From NCBI RefSeq assembly GCF_041595635.1, contig NZ_JBFHJW010000077.1, positions 1 through 17,163 on the forward strand: 17,163 nucleotides of DNA. Reading direction: 5' to 3'. A program made the position numbers and the translations under genes. Positions 9,174 to 15,557 of the stretch are shown piece after piece. The stretch is from Labilibaculum sp041595635 (lineage in GTDB: Bacteria > Bacteroidota > Bacteroidia > Bacteroidales > Marinifilaceae). Numbering within the stretch: position 1 is the first letter of the stretch; every line of letters starts with the position of its first letter. Under the pieces are notes generated by a model. That model was given only the letters and a program-made list of their open reading frames with translations, did no database searches and was not told the DNA's origin.

Positions 9174-9185
9174 CTTAACGTTAAG
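9174..9185. promoter_or_regulatory. Palindrome CTTAACGTTAAG in the susC leader, possible auxiliary operator
   Basis: This is a perfect 12-bp palindrome sharing the AACGTT core of the CAAACGTTTG operators. It lies about 20-30 bases downstream of the predicted susC transcription start. Its centre (9179.5) is 63 bp from the centre of the promoter-proximal operator (9242.5), close to six helical turns. It could be a weaker site for the same LacI protein or a site for another regulator; sequence alone does not decide. Confidence 0.4.
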
Positions 9186-9208
9186 TAAGCCTTAATTCAT
9201 TCTATAAC

Positions 9209-9241
9209 CAAAGATATATGTAGATTCAAATTATTTTCAAA
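9209..9241 (-). promoter_or_regulatory. susC promoter, Bacteroidota -33/-7 type
   Basis: On the minus strand, TTTG (9241-9238) is followed by a 21-base spacer and TATCTTTG (9216-9209), an exact match to the Bacteroidota consensus TTTG...TAnnTTTG. The -33 TTTG is the right half of the operator at 9238-9247, so a bound LacI-type protein would cover the -33 element. The transcription start is predicted near 9204, giving a leader of about 145 nt. Confidence 0.7.
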
Positions 9242-9247
9242 CGTTTG
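9238..9247. promoter_or_regulatory. LacI-family operator CAAACGTTTG, promoter-proximal at susC
   Basis: This is a perfect 10-bp palindrome with the central CG typical of LacI/GalR-family operators. It overlaps the -33 element of the susC promoter, which would fit direct repression by blocking polymerase. The same 10-mer recurs at 9285-9294 and 10638-10647. The presumed binder is the adjacent LacI-family protein. Confidence 0.8.
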
Positions 9248-9272
9248 TGTATTATGTGTAAATAATTCATCG

Positions 9273-9294
9273 CAAACGTTACCGCAAACGTTTG
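9273..9294. promoter_or_regulatory. Tandem LacI-family operators: imperfect CAAACGTTAC (9273) and perfect CAAACGTTTG (9285)
   Basis: A perfect palindrome at 9285-9294 sits 12 bp centre-to-centre from an imperfect copy at 9273-9282 that keeps the left half and core. The perfect copy is centred 47 bp from the promoter-proximal operator. Lying between the two divergent genes, the pair could act in cooperative binding at susC or in autoregulation of the regulator gene. Confidence 0.7.
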
Positions 9295-9379
9295 ATATTT
9301 AATTATACATATAATTGAATTCGTTTTAATTAATACTCTTCATAATAAAAGATTTGTTTAATTTTTTTTTATATTTACA

Positions 9380-9401
9380 AAGCGTGTATTAAGCGTGTAT
9401 T
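9380..9401. repeat. Perfect tandem repeat of AAGCGTGTATT (2 x 11 bp)
   Basis: AAGCGTGTATT occurs at 9380-9390 and again directly at 9391-9401. It lies about 80 bases upstream of the LacI-family start codon. An 11-bp period places both copies on nearly the same DNA face, so a tandem protein site is conceivable; replication slippage is the plain alternative. Confidence 0.6.
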
Positions 9402-9482
9402 GTTTTTGTAAGACTTTTTCAATCATATGGTTGTGAGTTTTTTAATGATCAGTATTCATGTTTTTTAATTTAAGAGGTTTTT

Positions 9483-10502
9483 ATGAGAAGTGGGCAAGTG
9501 ACAATTAAGGATATCGCCAAAGAATTAGGTATTTCGGCTTCAACAGTATCCAGGGCACTTAAAGATCATCCAGATATTAGTTACCAAACCAAGGAAGCAG
9601 TTAATGAATTGGCTAAAAAATGGCATTATAAGCCTAATGCAGTAGCTTTAAGCTTACGAAATAGTAAAACCAATATTATAGGCGTAATTATTCCCGAAAT
9701 AGTACATCATTTTTTCTCTTCGGTAATTAGTGGTATCGAAGAAATCGCATCGAAGTCAGGATATAATGTAATGATTTTTCAATCCAATGAATCCTATGAA
9801 CGTGAAATAGCCAATGTTCAGGCTTTACTTTCGAGTCGCGTCGATGGCGTATTGGTTTCTATGTCGAAGGAAACAAAAGATTATGGACATTTTCGTGAAT
9901 TAAGAGACAATGGAATTCCAATAGTGTTTTTCGATCGGGTTTGTAACGATATGGCTTCTGATAATGTAATTGTAGATGATTTTGCTGGTGCTTTTGCTGC
10001 GGTAGAGTATCTCATTAAAATTGGCTGTAAGCGAATTGCGCATTTGTCGGCTCCGCAACATTTATTATTGGCTCAGAACAGACAAAAAGGCTATCGACAG
10101 GCAATGCTAAAATATAAGGTGCCTATTGATGAAAGTTTAATAATAAAATGTGATAGTTTTGATGAGGCGCTATTGAAGACTCCTGAATTATTAAGCCTAC
10201 CAAAACCTCCAGATGCAATTTTTGCTGTAAATGAGCTGACCGCAGCAGGAGCAATGCTCATTGTTAAGAAATTTGGATTGCGTGTTCCTGAGGATATTTC
10301 AATTGTTGGTTTTACCGATGGTTTGGTGTCAAGAGTGACAGATCCTTCACTTACCACACTCGAGCAGCATGGACTCGAAATTGGATTGAAAGCTGCTGAA
10401 ATTTTGGTAAAAAGAATTTCGAGTGGGAATATGGATTACGAACCGGTAACAAAGGTGGTTAAAACAAATTTGATTGTAAGAGGTTCCACAAAACACATTT
10501 AA
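9483..10502 (+). CDS. LacI/GalR-family transcriptional regulator of the maltodextrin locus
   Basis: The 339-aa protein has full LacI-family length. The N-terminal helix-turn-helix spans about 6-30 (VTIKDIAKELGISASTVSRAL). A hinge helix follows at about 51-60 (PNAVALSLRN), then the periplasmic-binding-protein-like effector domain from IIGVIIPE (about 65) to the end, including DGVLVSMS, IPIVFFDR, PPDAIFAVNE and ISIVGFTDG. The ATG at 9483 is supported by AAGAGG at 9472-9477, one of the few Shine-Dalgarno-like sequences in the window. It stands alone between the two operons and ends in its own strong terminator. It most likely binds the CAAACGTTTG sites on either side and senses maltose, a maltodextrin or a phosphorylated product. 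The effector and the sign of control are inferred. It takes the place that SusR holds in Bacteroides. Confidence 0.93.
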   Translation: MRSGQVTIKDIAKELGISASTVSRALKDHPDISYQTKEAVNELAKKWHYKPNAVALSLRNSKTNIIGVIIPEIVHHFFSSVISGIEEIASKSGYNVMIFQSNESYEREIANVQALLSSRVDGVLVSMSKETKDYGHFRELRDNGIPIVFFDRVCNDMASDNVIVDDFAGAFAAVEYLIKIGCKRIAHLSAPQHLLLAQNRQKGYRQAMLKYKVPIDESLIIKCDSFDEALLKTPELLSLPKPPDAIFAVNELTAAGAMLIVKKFGLRVPEDISIVGFTDGLVSRVTDPSLTTLEQHGLEIGLKAAEILVKRISSGNMDYEPVTKVVKTNLIVRGSTKHI

Positions 10503-10522
10503 ACATTGAACTACTACTAGAT

Positions 10523-10554
10523 AATAAGGCTACTTGAGTAGCCTTATTTTTTTT
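10523..10554 (+). terminator. Strong intrinsic terminator after the LacI-family gene
   Basis: AATAAGGCTAC (10523-10533) and GTAGCCTTATT (10538-10548) form a perfect 11-bp stem with a 4-nt TTGA loop. A T-run extends from 10547 to 10554. It begins 20 bases after the stop codon and separates the regulator gene from the MFS operon. Confidence 0.92.
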
Positions 10555-10637
10555 ACGTAAAATTCGGAATGAGTACGCTGAAATTAGCTGAGAATAGAGG
10601 TTTTGAAAAATAATATCGTTTTTTTTAAAATTTGTTG

Positions 10638-10647
10638 CAAACGTTTG
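10638..10647. promoter_or_regulatory. LacI-family operator CAAACGTTTG upstream of the MFS operon
   Basis: This third perfect copy of the 10-bp palindrome has context TTGCAAACGTTTGTTA. It is centred about 98 bp upstream of the predicted transcription start and 57 bp upstream of the -33 element. That position is unusual for simple repression and would fit activation or looping. It ties the plus-strand operon to the same regulator as susC. Confidence 0.75.
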
Positions 10648-10704
10648 TTATAGGCTGTTTCGTCTGTTTTTACTAGAAAATTGACTCTTTTCCAAAATTT
10701 CGAT

Positions 10705-10736
10705 TTTGATAGATAGTTTTTTTTTCTCTATTTTTG
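10705..10736 (+). promoter_or_regulatory. Promoter of the MFS-pgmB-GH65 operon, Bacteroidota -33/-7 type
   Basis: TTTG at 10705-10708, a 20-base spacer and TATTTTTG at 10729-10736 match the Bacteroidota consensus TTTG-N(19-21)-TAnnTTTG exactly. The start should fall near 10741, at or just before the GGAGGGAAACCTCC hairpin, so the mRNA would begin with a GNRA-looped stem. Confidence 0.7.
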
Positions 10737-11074
10737 ATCCGGAGGGAAACCTCCATTCCGACTTAAATAATAAATACTTCCTTTCTAAATATGATCTCGT
10801 TTCCTGGTAAAATGATGGAAATGATATGGATCAATGCTTGATTAAATACCTTGGGTATTTACTAATTAAATTACATCCTTCTTATATCATAGTTTTTTCT
10901 TCGTATAAGAATTTATCACTCCAAAATTTTATTGCTAACAAAAATTGCTTTTTACATTCTCGCTTTTTAAAGGAATGGAATCTGTGCTATTGTTATGGAT
11001 ATCACGAAAGCAATTTAATTATTTTAAGTAGTAACCGTCGCGAATTGACTGGACGGACATAATTTATCTATCAC

Positions 11075-12475
11075 ATGAAAAAACAGCCTCGATTAAGTTT
11101 TTGGCAGATCTGGAACGTAAGTTTTGGATTTTTAGGAATACAAATGGGTTTTGCATTGCAAGGAGCAAATGTAAGCCGGGTATTATCCAGTTTAGGAGCA
11201 GATTTGCACCATTTATCTCTATTTTGGCTAGCAGCACCTGTGATGGGTTTAATTGTGCAGCCCATAGTCGGCGGGGCAAGTGATCGCACCTGGAATCGTT
11301 TTGGCCGAAGAGGCCCTTACATTTTAGGTGGTGCGATTATTGCTGCTTTAGCCATGTTTTTCATGCCTAATGCAGGTATTGCCGTTGCAATTATGCCACC
11401 GCTTTTATTTGGGGCAGTAATGTTTGCCTTAATGGATGGTTCTTTTAATATCACCATGCAGCCTTTTAGAGCGCTTGTTGCGGATATGACTCCCGAGGAC
11501 CAAAGAAATGCAGGATATTCGATTCAGAGTTTTTTAATTAATACAGGAGCTGTTCTTGGATCAATATTGCCTTTTGTACTTACAAATGTACTTGGGGTAA
11601 GTAATGTTGATGCAGATGGTGGGGTTCCTTCGTCGGTGATTTGGTCTTTTTACATTGGAGGAGGAATGTTACTTCTCTCTGTACTTTGGACTGTATTTCG
11701 GACCAAAGAATATGCACCTAAAGAATATGCTGAATACAAAGGATTAGAACCTGTAAATCAAGAAAAAAAGAAAAATGAAGGTTTAATAGGTTTCTTTAAA
11801 TTGGTAAAGAATACACCTAAAACTATGCTACAATTAGCTGTTGTTCAGTTTTTTTCATGGTTTTCTCTATACCTTATGTGGGTATATACAACCTATGCTT
11901 TGGCTCAACATTCCTGGGGATGTCCAATTACCGATGTAAAATCGAAAGCTTTTCAGGATGCTGGAGATTGGGTTGGTATTTTATTTGCTGGTTATAGTTT
12001 GTTTGCGGCTATCTTTTCTATTCTCATGACAAAATTAGCGAACCGCTTTGGCCGTAAGTTGGTGTACTCTTTTTCTCTACTTCTTGGAGGAATTGGATTC
12101 TTATCTATGTATCTATTTAGTGGAGGTGAATTAATTCATTTGAATCTATTAATTACTCAGGTTGATGTGCCATTGAGTGCTGCTTTATGGATGCTACCAA
12201 TGGTAGGAGTAGGTATTGCTTGGGCTGCAATTTTAGCCATGCCATATTCTATTTTGTCAGATTCCTTACCTGCCGATAAAATGGGTGTTTACATGGGTAT
12301 TTTTAATTTTACAATTGCGGGGCCTCAAATTATTAGTGGAATCATCGCTGGAGAGATTTTAAGATACTTTTTTGCTGGCGAGGCCATTTATATCATGGTA
12401 ATTGCAGGAGTGTCAATGCTATTAGGGGCAATTTCTGTTGCCTTTGTGAAACAAAAAAAAGCTATTAATAAATAA
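11075..12475 (+). CDS. MFS disaccharide (maltose-type) transporter, SLC45/GPH-like
   Basis: The 466-aa polytopic inner-membrane protein has about 12 predicted membrane segments. The loop between segments 2 and 3 carries SDRTWNRFGRRGPYI (69-83), and a matching loop in the second half carries NRFGRK (323-328). These are the paired MFS motif-A sites in the form seen in sucrose/maltose transporters of the SLC45/GPH type. A charged cytoplasmic stretch near the middle (EPVNQEKKKNEGL) separates the halves. It is first in an operon with a beta-phosphoglucomutase and a GH65 phosphorylase, so the likely cargo is maltose (or another glucose disaccharide), taken up by cation symport for phosphorolysis. 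The ATG at 11075 has no Shine-Dalgarno. The substrate is inferred from context, not from binding residues. Confidence 0.92.
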   Translation: MKKQPRLSFWQIWNVSFGFLGIQMGFALQGANVSRVLSSLGADLHHLSLFWLAAPVMGLIVQPIVGGASDRTWNRFGRRGPYILGGAIIAALAMFFMPNAGIAVAIMPPLLFGAVMFALMDGSFNITMQPFRALVADMTPEDQRNAGYSIQSFLINTGAVLGSILPFVLTNVLGVSNVDADGGVPSSVIWSFYIGGGMLLLSVLWTVFRTKEYAPKEYAEYKGLEPVNQEKKKNEGLIGFFKLVKNTPKTMLQLAVVQFFSWFSLYLMWVYTTYALAQHSWGCPITDVKSKAFQDAGDWVGILFAGYSLFAAIFSILMTKLANRFGRKLVYSFSLLLGGIGFLSMYLFSGGELIHLNLLITQVDVPLSAALWMLPMVGVGIAWAAILAMPYSILSDSLPADKMGVYMGIFNFTIAGPQIISGIIAGEILRYFFAGEAIYIMVIAGVSMLLGAISVAFVKQKKAINK

Positions 12476-12487
12476 TATTTGTTTGAA

Positions 12488-13135
12488 ATGGGAACAATAA
12501 GTGCATGTATTTTTGATTTAGATGGAGTAGTAGTGGATACAGCAAAGTATCATTATATCGCATGGAAAAGGATAGCCAATGATTTGGGATTTGACTTTAC
12601 CGAAGAGGATAATGAGAGATTAAAAGGTGTGAGCCGGATGACCTCTTTAGATATTCTTTTAGAGATTGGAGGGGTGAAATTGGATCAGGAAACGAAACTT
12701 AAATTGGCCGATAAGAAAAACAAAAACTATTTGGAATACATTTTAAAAATGACTCCGGAAGAAATACTACCCGGTGTGAAAGACTTTTTTAAAGAACTAA
12801 AGTCGAAAAATATTAAAATCGCTCTGGGGTCAGCAAGTAAGAACGCAATGACAATTCTAAATCAGTTGGAACTTACCAATTATTTTGATGCAATTGTTGA
12901 TGGAACTCATGTGAGTAAAGCAAAACCCGATCCTGAAGTGTTTTTGAAAGGATCTGAGCTACTAAAAGTGACTCCTGCAAATTGCGTGGTTTTCGAAGAT
13001 GCAGAAGCCGGTGTTGAAGCAGCGATAAATGGAGGAATGAAGTGTGTTGGAATTGGTTCACCCGAAGTGTTGGGAAAAGCAAATAAGGTAATACCTGGAT
13101 TCATAGGGTTTTCTGTAGCTCAATTGAACTTTTAA
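12488..13135 (+). CDS. pgmB: Beta-phosphoglucomutase (HAD superfamily)
   Basis: It converts beta-glucose-1-phosphate, the product of inverting GH65 phosphorylases, to glucose-6-phosphate in the cytoplasm. From the ATG at 12488 the protein is 215 aa, close to the roughly 220 of known enzymes. The motifs match Lactococcus beta-PGM: FDLDG with Asp10 (nucleophile) and Asp12 (acid/base), Thr18 and His22 at the expected spacing, Arg50, Ser115-Ala116 (GSAS), Lys146 (KAKPDP), and Glu170-Asp171 (FEDAEAG) for Mg2+ and phosphate. The frame also allows a TTG start at 12479 (218 aa). I prefer ATG because neither has a Shine-Dalgarno and the extra MFE adds nothing to the fold. It begins 12 bases after the MFS stop and 36 bases before the GH65 gene, a standard maltose-phosphorolysis arrangement. 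Confidence 0.95.
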   Translation: MGTISACIFDLDGVVVDTAKYHYIAWKRIANDLGFDFTEEDNERLKGVSRMTSLDILLEIGGVKLDQETKLKLADKKNKNYLEYILKMTPEEILPGVKDFFKELKSKNIKIALGSASKNAMTILNQLELTNYFDAIVDGTHVSKAKPDPEVFLKGSELLKVTPANCVVFEDAEAGVEAAINGGMKCVGIGSPEVLGKANKVIPGFIGFSVAQLNF

Positions 13136-13171
13136 GATCAGTGGTAGGATTAATTTTTAAAGAAATTCAAG

Positions 13172-15484
13172 ATGAACGAGTATTTAAAACATGATGAGTG
13201 GTGCATTATTGAGGAAGGATTTACTCCTGAGAATCATCGCGCATCTGAAAGTATATTTAGCTTAGGAAATGGAAATATGGGGCAAAGAGCCATGTTTGAA
13301 GAGCATTACTCCGGAAAAAGCTTACAGGGAACTTACGTAGCAGGTGTTTACTATCCTGATAAAACCAGAGTTGGTTGGTGGAAAAATGGTTATCCAGAAT
13401 ATTTCGCCAAGGTGTTAAATGCGCCAAATTGGATTGGTATTGATGTGACAATTAATGGAGAAATGCTAGACTTGGCAAAAGCTAAAGTGAGTGATTTTGT
13501 TCGTACTCTTAACATGAAAGAAGGAGTTTTGGAACGTTCATTTGTTGCCGAAATGTCGAATGGCAATCAGATAAAGGTAGAGGCAAAACGATTCTTAAGT
13601 ATTGTTACATCAGAAGTAGGAGTAATTCGTTATTCTGTAACTGCACTTAACTGTAAGGCTAAAGTCAGCTTTACACCCTATATCAATGCAGATGTTGCAA
13701 ATGAAGATTCCAACTATGATGAGAAATTCTGGGATATACTCAATACTAGAAGCATACATGGAGAAGGTTATGTAATTTCACGAACCAAGAAGTTAGATTT
13801 CCATGTTTGCATGGGAATGAAATACGATGTATTCAAAGCTGGACAGAAATTGGAAATATATCCTTCAATGATAGAGGCTGATAAGTACATTGCCAATACG
13901 GTTGAATTTGATGTAGAGCAAGGTGAAGAACTATCTATTTATAAGTATGCCGCAGTGCTTAGTTCTTTGAACCACAACAAGTTGGACATTATGAGTAAGA
14001 CTCAAAATGTAGTTTCTGAGGCTTACAAAAAGGGATATAATGCACTCTTGAAAGAACATGTGGCTGCCTGGGCTGATAAATGGGCTCATAGCGATATTAC
14101 CATTGAAGGAGATGTGGCTGCTCAGCAGGCAATTCGATTCAATATCTTTCAATTGAATCAAACCTATACCGGCGAAGATGAACGATTGAATATTGGGCCT
14201 AAGGGTTTTACTGGAGAGAAATACGGAGGTAGTACTTATTGGGATACCGAGGCTTATTGTGTGCCTTTCTACCTAAGCACTTCAAAACCTGAGGTAACTC
14301 GGAATTTGTTGATTTATCGTCACAAACAATTGCAAAAGGCAATTGAAAATGCTACAAAATTAGGATTTACCAATGGTGCTGCTTTGTATCCAATGGTAAC
14401 TATGAACGGAGAAGAGTGTCACAATGAGTGGGAAATTACTTTTGAGGAAATTCATCGTAACGGAGCCATTGCTTTTGCCATTTACAATTACATCCGTCAC
14501 ACTGGCGATCAAAAATATTTGGAAGAATATGGTTTGGATGTTTTAATAGGAATTTCCCGATTTTGGAGCCAACGAATTACTTTCTCGCAAGCGAAGAAAA
14601 AGTATGTAATGCTTGGAGTAACAGGACCTAACGAGTACGAAAATAATATCAACAACAATTGGTACACAAGTACCATTGCTAATTGGTGTCTTAAGTATAC
14701 CCAGGAAGCCATGGCTCACGTGAAAGAGACCAATTTGAATCGTTACAATGAAATTATAAAAAATCTGAATTTCAATTTTGTAAAGGAAATTTCGAAATGG
14801 AATGATATTATTGAAAATATGTATTATCCGGTTGATGAAGAAACAGGTGTTTTCTTGCAGCAGGAAGGTTATATGGATAAGGAACAAATTTTAGCTGCAG
14901 ATTTAGATCCTGCCGTTCGTCCAATCAATCAGCATTGGTCATGGGATCGTATTCTGCGTTCGTGCTTTATTAAACAAGCCGATGTGTTGCAAGGAATTTA
15001 TCTGTTCGAAGATCAGTTCGATTTGGAAACAATCAAAAAGAATTACAATTTTTATGAACCTAGAACTTTGCATGAGTCATCTTTGTCTCCTTGTATTCAC
15101 TCAATTTTAGCCTCTAAAATTGGTGATAGTAAAGGAGCTTACGATCTGTATCTGAGAACTTCTCGTTTAGATTTAGATGATTACAATAAGGAAGTGCACG
15201 AAGGACTTCACATTACCAGTATGGCAGGAACCTGGATGTCGATTGTTGAAGGTTTTGGTGGCATGAGAGTGGTGAACGGTAAATTGGTTCTGAATCCATT
15301 AATTCCTGAAGAATGGAAATCGTTCTCGTTTAAAGTTCGTTTTAGAGGAAATTTGCTGAATGTAAGAGTTTCCGATAAAGAAGTTGGTGTAATCAACGAA
15401 GAAGGAGAAGATATTTCTGTATTTATAATCGATGACGAATATGTAATTGAAAAAAGTAGTAGCTTGGTAATCGAGCGCGATTAA
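13172..15484 (+). CDS. GH65 family glycoside phosphorylase, probably maltose phosphorylase
   Basis: The 770-aa protein is near the usual 750-780 of the family. An N-terminal beta-sandwich (about 1-270, opening with DEWCIIEEGFTPENHRASES and FSLGNGNMGQR) is followed by an (alpha/alpha)6 barrel (about 320-690) and a small C-terminal beta domain. The general acid is predicted to be Glu488 in GVTGPNEYENN, in register with Glu487 of Lactobacillus brevis maltose phosphorylase. The LHESSLSPCIHSI segment matches the phosphate-site region of GH65. Such enzymes split an alpha-glucoside with phosphate, inverting to beta-glucose-1-phosphate plus glucose. No signal peptide is present, so it is cytoplasmic. 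The neighbouring beta-PGM, MFS transporter and GH13 enzymes favour maltose. Trehalose, kojibiose and nigerose phosphorylases share the fold and cannot be fully excluded without alignment of the acceptor-site loop. Confidence 0.94.
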   Translation: MNEYLKHDEWCIIEEGFTPENHRASESIFSLGNGNMGQRAMFEEHYSGKSLQGTYVAGVYYPDKTRVGWWKNGYPEYFAKVLNAPNWIGIDVTINGEMLDLAKAKVSDFVRTLNMKEGVLERSFVAEMSNGNQIKVEAKRFLSIVTSEVGVIRYSVTALNCKAKVSFTPYINADVANEDSNYDEKFWDILNTRSIHGEGYVISRTKKLDFHVCMGMKYDVFKAGQKLEIYPSMIEADKYIANTVEFDVEQGEELSIYKYAAVLSSLNHNKLDIMSKTQNVVSEAYKKGYNALLKEHVAAWADKWAHSDITIEGDVAAQQAIRFNIFQLNQTYTGEDERLNIGPKGFTGEKYGGSTYWDTEAYCVPFYLSTSKPEVTRNLLIYRHKQLQKAIENATKLGFTNGAALYPMVTMNGEECHNEWEITFEEIHRNGAIAFAIYNYIRHTGDQKYLEEYGLDVLIGISRFWSQRITFSQAKKKYVMLGVTGPNEYENNINNNWYTSTIANWCLKYTQEAMAHVKETNLNRYNEIIKNLNFNFVKEISKWNDIIENMYYPVDEETGVFLQQEGYMDKEQILAADLDPAVRPINQHWSWDRILRSCFIKQADVLQGIYLFEDQFDLETIKKNYNFYEPRTLHESSLSPCIHSILASKIGDSKGAYDLYLRTSRLDLDDYNKEVHEGLHITSMAGTWMSIVEGFGGMRVVNGKLVLNPLIPEEWKSFSFKVRFRGNLLNVRVSDKEVGVINEEGEDISVFIIDDEYVIEKSSSLVIERD

Positions 15485-15500
15485 TAGATCCAAAAATATT

Positions 15501-15534
15501 TCAGGATAAGGGGGATTCCTCTTATCCTGATTTT
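15501..15534 (+). terminator. Terminator-like hairpin between the GH65 and GH13 genes
   Basis: TCAGGATAAG (15501-15510) and CTTATCCTGA (15521-15530) form a perfect 10-bp stem with a 10-nt loop, followed by TTTTAATTT. It starts 16 bases after the GH65 stop and ends about 25 bases before the GH13 start. The interrupted T-run and the lack of room for a promoter afterwards suggest partial termination or an mRNA processing/stability element rather than a full stop. Confidence 0.7.
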
Positions 15535-15557
15535 AATTTAGACCTAAAATTTTTAGA

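Larger units (their letters stand above)
9059..9482. promoter_or_regulatory. Divergent control region between susC and the LacI-family gene
   Basis: This 424-base, very AT-rich stretch has no credible gene. It holds the susC promoter (9209-9241), two perfect CAAACGTTTG operators plus an imperfect one, a separate palindrome CTTAACGTTAAG, and an 11-bp tandem repeat (9380-9401). The predicted susC leader is about 145 nt. I could not place a convincing promoter for the plus-strand regulator gene: the best TAnnTTTG-like candidates (TGTTTTTG at 9401-9408 and AAGATTTG at 9349-9356) each have mismatches and poor partners. Confidence 0.85.
10555..11074 (+). promoter_or_regulatory. Control region and long structured leader of the MFS-pgmB-GH65-GH13 operon
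   Basis: This 520-base gap holds an operator (10638-10647), a near-ideal promoter (10705-10736) and a predicted leader of about 330 nt. The leader contains four inverted repeats: GGAGG-GAAA-CCTCC (10741-10754), TAAATACC-TTG-GGTATTTA (10843-10861), TTCTTATA...TATAAGAA (10879-10911) and CCGTC...GACGG (11035-11056). The last ends 18 bases before the MFS start codon. I recognise no known riboswitch class. A 78-codon frame at 10826-11062 does not look coding. Confidence 0.75.

Noticed and set aside
9401..9408. TGTTTTTG as the -7 box of the LacI-family gene
   Set aside because: It deviates from TAnnTTTG, and the only partner is an imperfect TTTA at a 23-base spacing; too weak to annotate.
10826..11062. 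A 78-codon frame just before the MFS gene, possible small leader protein
   Set aside because: It has no Shine-Dalgarno, no signal peptide or recognisable motif, irregular composition with scattered Cys, and it overlaps leader hairpins. It looks like untranslated leader.
12479..12487. TTG start giving beta-phosphoglucomutase three extra residues
   Set aside because: The ATG at 12488 gives the conventional N-terminus before the FDLDG strand, and the TTG has no better ribosome-binding context.
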